Positions 1 through 6,415 are shown, counted from the first letter of the stretch. The stretch is 21,143 bases of DNA from Scatosoma sp045660265 (GCA_045660265.1 JAZRDM010000047.1:1-21143), one strand, 5' to 3'. Numbers and translations: made by a program. Notes: a model not told the origin generated them from the letters alone.

Positions 1-1
1 G

Positions 2-217
2 GGAATTACCACCGTAAAATTCTTTCCTGCCAACGTGTATGGCGGTTTGAAGGCGATGAAAGCGCTGTCCGCGCCTTTCCCTCAAATCAAATTTATACCC
101 ACGGGCGGTGTGGATAGAAGTAACATTGACGAGTTTTTGGCTTGGGATAAAATTGCGGCAATCGGCGGCAGCTTTTTTGTAAAAGAATCGTTGGATAAAA
201 TGGAGGAAAAACAATGA
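2..217 (+). CDS. eda: KDPG/KHG aldolase, C-terminal part (cut by window edge)
   Basis: This is the C-terminal 71 residues of a 2-keto-3-deoxy-6-phosphogluconate aldolase; the start lies outside the window. The enzyme splits KDPG into pyruvate and glyceraldehyde-3-phosphate in the cytoplasm. The visible part has the family's VKFFPA motif, whose Lys (codon at 17-19) is the Schiff-base lysine, followed by the FIPTGGV phosphate-binding segment. The stop codon overlaps the next start as ATGA, so it is translationally coupled to the KDG kinase gene that follows. That pairing is the usual end of uronate/KDG catabolism. The N-terminal half cannot be judged. Confidence 0.9.
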   Translation, partial: GITTVKFFPANVYGGLKAMKALSAPFPQIKFIPTGGVDRSNIDEFLAWDKIAAIGGSFFVKESLDKMEEKQ

Positions 218-1236
218 AAAAAGTAGTAACTTTCGGTGAATTGATGTTGCGCCTTGCCCCCGAGGGGTATTTGCGTTTTGTGCAGAGTGAAAAATACCAG
301 GCAACCTTTGGCGGTGCGGAAGCAAACGTAGCGGTATCGCTTGCAAATTATGGTATGGACGTGGCGTTCGTATCCAAACTTCCCACGCACGAAATCGGTC
401 AATCTGCTGTAAATTCCTTGCGTAAATTTGGGGTAGATACGAGTAAAATCGTGCGCGGCGGCGAAAGAGTGGGTATTTACTACTGCGAAAAAGGCGCATC
501 CCAACGCCCCTCCAAGGTTATCTATGATCGTGCGTATTCGTCCATTGCAATGGCAAAGAAAGGGGATTTTGACTGGGATAAAATTTTCGACGGTGTGGAA
601 TGGTTCCATTTTACGGGTATTACGCCCGCTTTAAGCGATGAAGTGGCTGCCATCTGTGTGGAAGCCTGCAAAGCGGCAAAAGCGAAAAATATCACGATTT
701 CCTGCGACTTAAACTTCCGTAAGAAATTGTGGAGCAAAGAAAAGGCAGGTCAGGTGATGGGCGAGCTCTGCAAGTACATTGATTACTGCATTGCAAACGA
801 AGAAGATGCGAAAGACGTATTCGGCATCGAAGCGGATAACACAGACATCTACGGCGGTAAGCTGGACAGAGAAGGGTACATTTCCGTTGCGAAGAAATTG
901 ACCGACCGCTTTGGTTTTAAGGGCGTTGCGATTACGCTTAGAGAAAGCAAGAGTGCGAACGACAACGACTGGTCGGGTATGCTTTACACAAACGGCGAGG
1001 CGGTGTTCTCCAAGAAATATTCGATGCACATCGTGGATAGAGTTGGCGGTGGCGATAGTTTTGGCGGTGGGTTGATTTATTCGTTGATGAACGGATTTGC
1101 ACCTCAACAGGCAATTGAATTTGCTGTGGCGGCGAGCTGTTTGAAACACTCGATTGAGGGCGATTACAATATGGTTTCCGTAGCGGAAGTAATGAACCTT
1201 GCAGGCGGCGACGCAAGCGGTAGAGTGCAAAGATAA
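214..1236 (+). CDS. kdgK: 2-keto-3-deoxygluconate kinase (PfkB/ribokinase family)
   Basis: The 340-residue protein is a cytoplasmic sugar kinase that would turn 2-keto-3-deoxygluconate plus ATP into KDPG, the substrate of the upstream aldolase. The N-terminal PfkB signature GGAEANVA (33-40) and the C-terminal signature DRVGGGDSFGGG (275-286) are both visible; D281 is the expected catalytic base of the anion hole. Length fits KDG kinases (about 310-345). The ATG overlaps the aldolase stop by 4 nt and has a GGAGG-type ribosome binding site inside the aldolase 3' end. KDG specificity rests on the neighbour and overall similarity; another PfkB sugar kinase is possible but less likely. Confidence 0.88.
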   Translation: MKKVVTFGELMLRLAPEGYLRFVQSEKYQATFGGAEANVAVSLANYGMDVAFVSKLPTHEIGQSAVNSLRKFGVDTSKIVRGGERVGIYYCEKGASQRPSKVIYDRAYSSIAMAKKGDFDWDKIFDGVEWFHFTGITPALSDEVAAICVEACKAAKAKNITISCDLNFRKKLWSKEKAGQVMGELCKYIDYCIANEEDAKDVFGIEADNTDIYGGKLDREGYISVAKKLTDRFGFKGVAITLRESKSANDNDWSGMLYTNGEAVFSKKYSMHIVDRVGGGDSFGGGLIYSLMNGFAPQQAIEFAVAASCLKHSIEGDYNMVSVAEVMNLAGGDASGRVQR

Positions 1237-1241
1237 AGAAT

Positions 1242-1297
1242 AAAACACCTATTAAACACAGAACTTTTGAGAGCGATTGTTTAATAGGTGTTTTTAT
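1242..1297. terminator. Bidirectional intrinsic terminator between kdgK and the AraC-type gene
   Basis: A perfect 17-bp inverted repeat (1242-1258 with 1278-1294) encloses a 19-nt loop. The right arm runs into a T-tract on the plus strand, and the left arm gives a T-rich stretch on the minus strand. It sits 5 nt after the kdgK stop and between two convergent genes, so it can end both transcripts. The stem is AT-rich in its outer and inner parts with a CACC core. Confidence 0.88.
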
Positions 1298-1362
1298 TAT
1301 TCGAATTTTTATAATGAGAGTAATATAGGTGCCCCAATATTACAGTAGCCCAAAATAAAAGT

Positions 1363-2244
1363 TTAGAGTCCTGTAGAACGTTTCTTATAAGCAAGTGGGG
1401 TAAGTCTCGTGATACGTTTGAACGTTTTGGTAAAATAGTCTGGTGTGGAAAAGGCGAGCCGTTCGGAGATTTCACGTACAGACAGCTCATTTTCGCGTAA
1501 CAGTTGTTTGGCTTGTTTGATTTTCAATTCCATAAAATAAGCCATAATGGTTTTTCCCGTCTTTGCCTTAAAGATGCGGAATAAATAAGCTTTACTGTAA
1601 GCAGTTTTTTTGCAAATATCCTCAATCGTCAAAGTGGAGTAAATGTTCTCTTTCAAAATAGCGGTAACGTCATCAATGGGCTTTGTTGATAATTCCTTCC
1701 ATGGTAAAAAGGTAGAGTTGCCTTGCTCCGTTTCCGTTTGTTCACGTAAGAGGTTTATGAGGAAAATTTCCAAATAGTTTTTAATAAGCTGCTCACCGCC
1801 AAGGGTAGGCGTGGGGAGTAATTTCATTTTTTTTAAGTTGGGGTCGGAATAAGGAATGTTAAACGTTCTTTTTCCTTCCTCCAAAATGGAATAGATAAAC
1901 TTTGCTAGTTGCGGCGATAAGCCAAATTTTTTATTTTCAAAAAATTTGATGGATTCGGACTTGCAAACGAAGGACAGAATAAAAACGTTTGGCGCGGTTT
2001 TGCCGTTTGCCGCAAGAGTGTGGAACTCATTCGGCTTATGGAATAAAATCTCGCCTTGATTTAACACGATTTCTTTTCCGTCAGCGGAACATAGCAGGCT
2101 CTCCTTTTCGGCGTAGACGAATTCCCAAAAATCGTGCGATTCACCTGCGGTTTGGAATGCTTTGTCAAATTCAAAATAGTGAATGGTTACAATTTTGCTG
2201 ACGCTGATTAAGTTGGATAATTTATGTTGAAAATAAGTTCTCAT
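1363..2244 (-). CDS. AraC-family transcriptional regulator with N-terminal cupin-like sensor domain
   Basis: The 293-residue protein has an AraC C-terminal DNA-binding region with two helix-turn-helix motifs, about 195-223 (LTIEDICKKTAYSKAYLFRI) and 244-270 (SVREISERLAFSTPDYFTKT). The N-terminal 90 or so residues include a cupin-like strand pattern (LNQGEILFHKPNEFHTL, 61-77), typical of sugar-sensing AraC regulators. It is divergent from the PIG-L/NagB-like/PfkB/aldolase operon and convergent with kdgK, so control of the divergent operon is the best guess. No Shine-Dalgarno sequence precedes the ATG; a promoter 6 nt upstream suggests a leaderless message. No good alternative start with a ribosome binding site was seen downstream. 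The ligand is unknown. Confidence 0.9.
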   Translation of the reverse strand: MRTYFQHKLSNLISVSKIVTIHYFEFDKAFQTAGESHDFWEFVYAEKESLLCSADGKEIVLNQGEILFHKPNEFHTLAANGKTAPNVFILSFVCKSESIKFFENKKFGLSPQLAKFIYSILEEGKRTFNIPYSDPNLKKMKLLPTPTLGGEQLIKNYLEIFLINLLREQTETEQGNSTFLPWKELSTKPIDDVTAILKENIYSTLTIEDICKKTAYSKAYLFRIFKAKTGKTIMAYFMELKIKQAKQLLRENELSVREISERLAFSTPDYFTKTFKRITRLTPLAYKKRSTGL

Positions 2245-2250
2245 GGTAAA

Positions 2251-2279
2251 ATTGTATCATACTATTAAAATAAAATCAA
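2251..2279 (-). promoter_or_regulatory. Promoter of the AraC-type gene (TTGATT-17-TACAAT)
   Basis: On the minus strand, TTGATT (2279-2274) and TACAAT (2256-2251) are 17 nt apart. The -10 box ends 6 nt before the ATG at 2244, which puts the expected first transcribed base on or next to the start codon. The spacer is occupied by one copy of a 15-bp repeat (2257-2271) also found at the opposing promoter. Confidence 0.6.
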
Positions 2280-2358
2280 GTAGATTATTTTACTATTTTA
2301 GGATATTTCTATCCCTTGTTTTGTTTTTCGTTGCTTGCTATAATGATAGTATTAAAAT
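2257..2358. repeat. Two 15-bp direct repeats, candidate operator pair
   Basis: TCATACTATTAAAAT (2257-2271) and TGATAGTATTAAAAT (2344-2358) match at 13 of 15 positions, 87 bp apart. The first fills the spacer of the AraC-type gene's promoter. The second covers the end of the -10 box and the expected start site of the divergent operon. A shorter TACTATT copy lies at 2291-2297, 31 bp from the first. Placement suggests binding sites for the divergent AraC-type regulator, but in AT-rich DNA chance similarity is possible. Confidence 0.45.
2316..2344 (+). promoter_or_regulatory. Promoter of the PIG-L/NagB-like/PfkB/aldolase operon (TTGTTT-17-TATAAT)
   Basis: TTGTTT (2316-2321) and a perfect TATAAT (2339-2344) are separated by 17 nt. 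The expected start near 2351 leaves a leader of about 24 nt containing GGAGAT ahead of the ATG at 2375. Confidence 0.72.
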
Positions 2359-2374
2359 GCTATGGAGATAGACT

Positions 2375-3079
2375 ATGAGAGTATTGGCAATCGGGGCTCA
2401 TCCCGACGACATTGAAATCGCGTGCAGCGGTACTTTGGCAAAGTGCGTAAAGCGCGGAGATACGGTAATCGTGTGTCACGTTTCAAGCGGTAATTTGGGA
2501 CATGTTGTTATTCCGCCTGATGAACTTCGCGTGATTCGTGCAAACGAAGCGAAAAAAGCGGGGGCGCTTGCAGGGATTGAAGTTATCTGCGCTGGGTTTG
2601 ACGACTTAGAAATCTATGATAACAACAAGGAAGCGAGAGATAAGCTCGTGGATATTATCAAATACGCAAATCCCGATTTTATCATCACGCACAATCCCGA
2701 CGATTATATGCCTGACCATACGGCGGTGGCTCGTTTGGTGTTCGACGCGAGCTTTACTGCAACTTTGCCCAACTACGCAAGCAAGTATAAAGAACCTGCA
2801 AAGTTAGTTCCCATCTATTACATGGATACGCTTGCAGGGGTGAATTTTCAACCGACGGAATACGTGGATATTTCCGAGGAAATTGATTTGAAATTGCAAA
2901 TGTTGGAATGCCACGAAAGCCAAGTAGTATGGATGCGCGATCATGACGGAATTGATTTTCCCGATATGGTGCGTACGTGTTCAAGATATCGAGGGTATCA
3001 ATGCGGCGCGGAATATGCAGAAGGTTTTAGACAATGTCAAGTGTATTTGAAAGGTACGACAAAAAGATTATTACCATAA
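2375..3079 (+). CDS. PIG-L/LmbE-family N-acetyl sugar deacetylase
   Basis: The 234-residue protein belongs to the zinc-dependent PIG-L/LmbE de-N-acetylase family, which removes acetyl groups from GlcNAc-type sugars or conjugates. The family motif AHPDD is at 8-12 and the second motif HNPDDYMPDHTAVA runs from 106; H9, D12 and H115 are the expected zinc ligands and D11 the expected general base. No signal peptide or membrane segment is seen, so it should act in the cytoplasm. It is the first gene of a four-gene operon, 15 nt ahead of a NagB-fold gene, suggesting that it deacetylates an amino sugar before deamination/isomerisation, the role NagA has in classical pathways. The exact substrate cannot be read from the sequence. 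Confidence 0.88.
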   Translation: MRVLAIGAHPDDIEIACSGTLAKCVKRGDTVIVCHVSSGNLGHVVIPPDELRVIRANEAKKAGALAGIEVICAGFDDLEIYDNNKEARDKLVDIIKYANPDFIITHNPDDYMPDHTAVARLVFDASFTATLPNYASKYKEPAKLVPIYYMDTLAGVNFQPTEYVDISEEIDLKLQMLECHESQVVWMRDHDGIDFPDMVRTCSRYRGYQCGAEYAEGFRQCQVYLKGTTKRLLP

Positions 3080-3094
3080 AAGGAGAAAATAACT

Positions 3095-4042
3095 ATGAAT
3101 TTTAACAGCACAGTAAAAGGCAGTGAATTAGAGGGATTTTACCCCGCAGGTTGGGATTTTGACAAAATCGACGCATGTATCGATGCGCCTGAAAAGATTA
3201 CGGAAAGACAAGCGCACTGGAATAAGGATTTTAACCCCGTTCAATGTGAAAGTCTTGGCGAATTTGAAACGTACATGGGACATGAAATTGCAATGCAAAT
3301 CAAGCTTGCCAAAGAACGCAAAGAGAAAATTGCGTTTATTCTTCCCGTAGGTCCTATGGGTATGTATAAGTGGGTTGTGTATTTCCTCAAAGAATGGAAG
3401 GTTTCCTGCGAACACGTTTACACGTTCAATATGGACGAATGGGCGGACAGCGAAGGCAATACGCTTGCCCCCGACAACAGCGGTGCCTTCCAGTATGCAA
3501 TGGAACAAGCTCTGTTCAATCCTTTGGGTGAATTGACTGTTCCTAAAACACAAAGAAACTTTGCGACGAAAGAAAACTTGCCTACATATCCCGAAAAGAT
3601 TGCGGCTTTGAAAGCGGAAGGCGCGAAACTCGTACTCGTATATGGTATTGGCAGAATGTGCCATATCGCATTCTGGGAACCCACGTTTGCGGCTGACTAC
3701 GCTACTGCGGAAGAATGGGAAAAAGCACCTTATAGAATCGCGGCGAAAATTCACCCTTTGACAGTAGAGCAAAATGCCTTGACGAGCTTTAAGTCAAGAA
3801 CAACGCTCGTTCCTTGTAGAGCAAATACGATTGGCCCTGGCTTGTTCTTGCAGGCAGATTATGCCATTGGCGGTGCGGACGGTACGCTTGGTCGCGGCAT
3901 GCAATGGCAGGGTATGTCCTTGTGGATGACCTTGCGTTATGGCAAAACGCCTTGGATTACGTCGTCCTATATTCCCACCCTTGCGGGTAGATTGTTCTTC
4001 TTGAAAGAACTTGCAGGACCGCTTGTTGCGGAATGTAACTAA
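3095..4042 (+). CDS. Divergent NagB-fold protein (glucosamine-6-phosphate deaminase/isomerase-like)
   Basis: The 315-residue protein is related to glucosamine-6-phosphate deaminase (about 240-270 residues) with roughly 50 extra N-terminal residues. It keeps TFNMDEW (110-116; D114 corresponds to the catalytic Asp of NagB) and HIAFWEP (190-196; H190 and E195). Aligned by eye to E. coli NagB, the active-site Asp of the NDGH motif is Met188 (the stretch reads GRMCH), the phosphate-binding TGGTP loop is VGPMG (85-89), and the phosphate-contacting Arg and Lys near the C-terminus have no obvious equivalent. The substrate is therefore probably not an ordinary hexosamine-6-phosphate. It follows a deacetylase and precedes a sugar kinase and aldolase, so a deaminase or isomerase acting before phosphorylation is plausible. 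AGGAG lies 8 nt before the ATG. Confidence 0.75.
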   Translation: MNFNSTVKGSELEGFYPAGWDFDKIDACIDAPEKITERQAHWNKDFNPVQCESLGEFETYMGHEIAMQIKLAKERKEKIAFILPVGPMGMYKWVVYFLKEWKVSCEHVYTFNMDEWADSEGNTLAPDNSGAFQYAMEQALFNPLGELTVPKTQRNFATKENLPTYPEKIAALKAEGAKLVLVYGIGRMCHIAFWEPTFAADYATAEEWEKAPYRIAAKIHPLTVEQNALTSFKSRTTLVPCRANTIGPGLFLQADYAIGGADGTLGRGMQWQGMSLWMTLRYGKTPWITSSYIPTLAGRLFFLKELAGPLVAECN

Positions 4043-4043
4043 T

Positions 4044-5012
4044 ATGAAAAGTGGAATTGCGGTAGCAGGAAGTATTCTCGTTGACAAAATCAACGAGATT
4101 TCCGCATACCCTTGTAGTGGAGAATTAACGCAGATTAAAAGCGTGCAAAAATCGGTGGGCGGTTGCGTGCCGAACGTGGCGATTGACTTAAAGCGTATTT
4201 GCCCCGATTTAACGGTGAAAGCCGTTGGCAAAGTCGGTGACGATGAAAATGGCGAATACGTGAAAGGGGTGTTCGTTGAAAACGGCGTAGAGATTGCGGA
4301 TATTAAGCTTGGGAACGACAAAACAAGCTTTACCGAAGTTATGAGCATCACGGGCGGTCAGCGTACATTCTTTACTTACGCAGGCGCAAGTGCTGATTTT
4401 GGCGCAGAAGACGTGGATTTGGACAGCTTAAACGTGAAAATGCTGCATTTGGGCTACTTCTTGCTCCTTGATAAAATCGACAACGGCGATGGGTTAAAGC
4501 TCTTAAAAAAAGCAAAAGAAAAGGGGATAAAAACTTCTATTGATTTGGTGAGCGAAAACTCGGATAGGTATTCTCTTGTACTGCCTTGTTTGCCGTACGT
4601 GGATAATTTGATAATCAACGAAGTGGAAGCAGGAAAGCTGACGGGTATCGAACCAAGCAAGGAAAACTTGCTTTCGATTGCGAAGAGGTTGAAAGAACTT
4701 GGCGTACGTGAAAGGGTGATTATCCATACGCCCGAAATAGGAATTTGTATATCAGAAACAGGTGCGGCTTGCGTGCCGTCCTATTCTTTGCCTGAGGGCT
4801 TTATCAAGGGGACAACGGGCGCAGGCGATGCTTTTTGTGCAGGCGCGCTCCTTGGAATTTATCAAGGAAAAACGGATAAGGAAATCTTGGAGTTTGCTTC
4901 AGCAGCGGCTGTTGCGGCATTGTCCAGTGCGGATGCAACAAGCGGACTTTGCACGGAAGCAGAAATAAAAGAGATTTGTAAAGAATTAAAGAGGAAAGAA
5001 TTATGCTTGTAA
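4044..5012 (+). CDS. PfkB-family sugar (ketose or ketose-phosphate) kinase
   Basis: This 322-residue kinase has the ribokinase/PfkB fold signature: GGCVPNVA (39-46) near the N-terminus and KGTTGAGDAFCAGAL (255-269), with D262 as catalytic base. It starts 1 nt after the NagB-like stop with no strong ribosome binding site, implying coupled translation; the frame is open further upstream but the family start is the MKSGIAVAG methionine. Its last 10 nt overlap the aldolase gene. Between a NagB-like enzyme and a class II aldolase the likely job is to phosphorylate a ketose or ketose-phosphate so that the aldolase can cleave it, as 1-phosphofructokinase, tagatose-6-phosphate kinase and sulfofructose kinase do. 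The substrate is not determined. Confidence 0.85.
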   Translation: MKSGIAVAGSILVDKINEISAYPCSGELTQIKSVQKSVGGCVPNVAIDLKRICPDLTVKAVGKVGDDENGEYVKGVFVENGVEIADIKLGNDKTSFTEVMSITGGQRTFFTYAGASADFGAEDVDLDSLNVKMLHLGYFLLLDKIDNGDGLKLLKKAKEKGIKTSIDLVSENSDRYSLVLPCLPYVDNLIINEVEAGKLTGIEPSKENLLSIAKRLKELGVRERVIIHTPEIGICISETGAACVPSYSLPEGFIKGTTGAGDAFCAGALLGIYQGKTDKEILEFASAAAVAALSSADATSGLCTEAEIKEICKELKRKELCL

Positions 5013-5851
5013 ATTTAAAGGAAATTTTAAAGATTGCAGAACAAGACAAAAGCGCAATCGGTATGTTCAACGCAACGGGCTTTGACAGCTTGCAGGCTGT
5101 AATCGGCGCGGCGGAAGAACTCAATAAGCCCGTAATTATCGCGCATGCGGAAGTACATAACGTGTATAACGACATCTCAATGGTGGGCCCTGCAATGGTA
5201 GCGGTAGCGCAAAACGCGAAAGTACCCGTATGCGTTCACCTCGACCATGGTACCTCCCTTGATATGGTTTATAAGGCTTTGCGCCTTGGCTTTACGTCCG
5301 TGATGATGGACGCGTCGGCAATGCCCTATGAAGAAAATTTGCGCCTTACGAAGATGATTACGGAAGCGGCGCATTCGATGAACGTGAGCGTAGAAGCAGA
5401 ACTTGGCAGACTCGTGACGGGTGAAGCAGGAAGCGGAGAAGAAATGACGAACGCAAAAGCGGAAGATTTCTATACTCGTCCCGACGAAGCGGAGGCGTTT
5501 TGCAAGGCGACGGGTATTGACGCTTTGGCAATTGCATTCGGTACGGCACACGGCTTTTATTCCGCGCAACCCAAGCTCGATTTTGATGTAATCAAAAACT
5601 GCGCAAAAGCAACGGGCTTGCCTCTTGTTATGCACGGCGGCAGCGGTGTGAGCGAAGAAGGGTTTAAAAAGGCGATTGAAAACGGTATCCGCAAAATCAA
5701 TTATTATTCGTATATGTCCAAGGCTGGATATATGGCGGCGAAAGAAGTGATTGAAAGAGGTAAGACGAATTATCTTCACGACGTAGAATACGCGGCAATG
5801 CAAGCGATGAAGGAAGACGTTAAAAAGGCAATCCAAATTTTTTCTAAATAA
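5003..5851 (+). CDS. Class II (zinc) ketose-phosphate aldolase, FBA/GatY/KbaY-like
   Basis: The 282-residue enzyme matches the length of tagatose- and fructose-bisphosphate class II aldolases (about 284). Visible motifs are VHLDHG (78-83; D81 catalytic, H82 zinc), EAELG (131-135), GTAHG (180-184; H183 zinc) and MHGGSG (210-215; H211 zinc). The phosphate-binding segment that normally reads NVxT or NxDT is INYYSYMSKAG (222-232), so Asn is kept but the next positions differ from FBA and KbaY. It would release DHAP plus an aldehyde from the product of the upstream kinase. AGGAAAG precedes the ATG, which overlaps the kinase end by 10 nt. Tagatose-, fructose- or another ketose-phosphate specificity cannot be distinguished by eye. 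Confidence 0.87.
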   Translation: MLVNLKEILKIAEQDKSAIGMFNATGFDSLQAVIGAAEELNKPVIIAHAEVHNVYNDISMVGPAMVAVAQNAKVPVCVHLDHGTSLDMVYKALRLGFTSVMMDASAMPYEENLRLTKMITEAAHSMNVSVEAELGRLVTGEAGSGEEMTNAKAEDFYTRPDEAEAFCKATGIDALAIAFGTAHGFYSAQPKLDFDVIKNCAKATGLPLVMHGGSGVSEEGFKKAIENGIRKINYYSYMSKAGYMAAKEVIERGKTNYLHDVEYAAMQAMKEDVKKAIQIFSK

Positions 5852-6149
5852 TAATTAGGCGATTAAAAAAGTGGTAACCAAGTGATAACTTGCATTTTAT
5901 AAAAATGCGGAATTCCTTTAAAATAAAGCTTTCTAGCGATTTTTGAAATCAATATTTAGAGCCTGTTAATTCTTACACCTTAATTGATGCGAATGATGGA
6001 GTTTTAAACGGGAATTTTAATATCTATAAGTAGCACGCTTCTTGTTTTGTATGGTTACTTTGTGGACAGTAAATAGGGATTAATATTTGATTTCCTTTTT
6101 TTGAGTAGAGATTTCATTTTAATCATAAAACATACATATATAAACAACC

Positions 6150-6170
6150 TATACGCGTACGCGCGCGTAC
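6150..6170. repeat. Alternating pyrimidine-purine CG/TA tract with a 14-bp palindrome
   Basis: Twenty-one consecutive bases alternate pyrimidine and purine, mostly CG steps with TA at the ends. The segment 6157-6170 (GTACGCGCGCGTAC) is a perfect palindrome. It is a GC-rich island in very AT-rich DNA, and a second, weaker alternating stretch (CA/TA steps) lies at 6130-6142. Such tracts can adopt Z-DNA or cruciform structure under supercoiling; no function is shown. Confidence 0.6.
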
Positions 6171-6180
6171 TATAATATAA

Positions 6181-6228
6181 AAATAGGCATAATTTGGCAC
6201 CAAAATTGGCTCCAAACTATGCCTATTT
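6181..6228. repeat. Hairpin with two tandem TTGGNNCCAA dyads in its loop
   Basis: An 11-bp perfect stem (6181-6191 with 6218-6228) extends, after one A-C mismatch, by five more pairs (6193-6197 with 6212-6216). Within it TTGGCACCAA (6194-6203) and TTGGCTCCAA (6206-6215) are tandem dyads 2 nt apart. The plus strand has no T-tract after it. The minus strand continues into a T/A-rich run, so it could act as a weak minus-strand terminator or as a protein-binding site. Confidence 0.5.
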
Positions 6229-6295
6229 CACAAAATAACATTTTAAAAGTGGGTAATATTGACAAAATAGCGGATATTTTTGATAAAACAAGACA

Positions 6296-6340
6296 AAAAA
6301 CAAGGGAATTTGTGAATTACTCACAAATTCCCTTGTTTTT
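6296..6340 (-). terminator. Intrinsic terminator of tRNA-Thr (20-bp stem)
   Basis: The arms 6296-6315 and 6321-6340 pair perfectly around a 5-nt loop. On the minus strand the structure begins at the final A of the tRNA CCA end and finishes in a T-rich run (TTTTTTGTCTTG). The T-run on the plus strand is five long, so it may also work in that direction. Confidence 0.88.
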
Positions 6341-6415
6341 GGAGCTACTGGCCGGACTTGAACCGGCGACCTGCTGATTACGAATCAGCTGCTCTACCGA
6401 CTGAGCCACAGTAGC
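6340..6415 (-). tRNA. tRNA-Thr, anticodon CGT
   Basis: Read on the minus strand, the 76 nt fold into a complete cloverleaf: acceptor GCTACTG/CAGTAGC, D arm GCTC/GAGC, anticodon stem GCTGA/TCAGC around loop TTCGTAA, a 5-nt variable loop, and T arm GCCGG/CCGGC with loop TTCAAGT. Position 33 is T and the anticodon at 34-36 is CGT, which reads the threonine codon ACG. The discriminator base is T and the CCA tail is encoded. It has its own promoter and terminator, so it is a single-gene unit. Confidence 0.97.

Larger units (their letters stand above)
5852..6295. other. 444-nt gene-poor intergenic region
   Basis: No convincing coding region is present; the longest reading frames have no ribosome binding site. 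There are small hairpins (7-bp stem, 5892-5908; 5-bp stem, 5938-5950), an 8-bp GGAATTCC palindrome (5909-5916), an alternating CG/TA tract (6150-6170) and a larger hairpin (6181-6228). No hairpin with a following T-tract was found directly after the aldolase stop, so where the operon transcript ends is unclear. Base composition is clearly more AT-rich than the flanking genes. Confidence 0.6.

Noticed and set aside
709..1248. Long minus-strand reading frame opposite kdgK
   Set aside because: It lies antisense to a confident gene, has no recognisable motif or ribosome binding site, and fits the codon-position pattern of a shadow frame. The same applies to 82-609, 3128-3772, 3794-4351, 5177-5836 and 11354-11916 on the minus strand.
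1320..1343. Small hairpin after the AraC-type gene (GTAATAT/ATATTAC arms)
   Set aside because: The stem is AT-rich with a mismatch and no T-run follows on the minus strand; the strong bidirectional terminator at 1242-1297 already explains termination.
4011..4043. Longer N-terminus for the PfkB kinase
   Set aside because: The extra 11 codons overlap the NagB-like gene end and do not match the family; the ATG at 4044 gives the standard kinase N-terminus.
5892..5908. Hairpin after the aldolase gene as a terminator
   Set aside because: The 7-bp stem is mostly A-T and is followed by GGAATTCC, not a T-run.
5852..6180. Replication origin or DnaA-box cluster in the AT-rich spacer
   Set aside because: No TTATCCACA-like boxes were found on either strand, and the neighbouring genes are not those of an origin.
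6170..6241. 23-codon minus-strand frame in the spacer
   Set aside because: It has no ribosome binding site, is rich in rare Trp/Cys/Ile codons and runs through the hairpin and its dyads; most likely chance.
6340..6415. tRNA-Thr as an integration site for a mobile element
   Set aside because: No repeat of the tRNA 3' end and no integrase or phage gene is found in the window.
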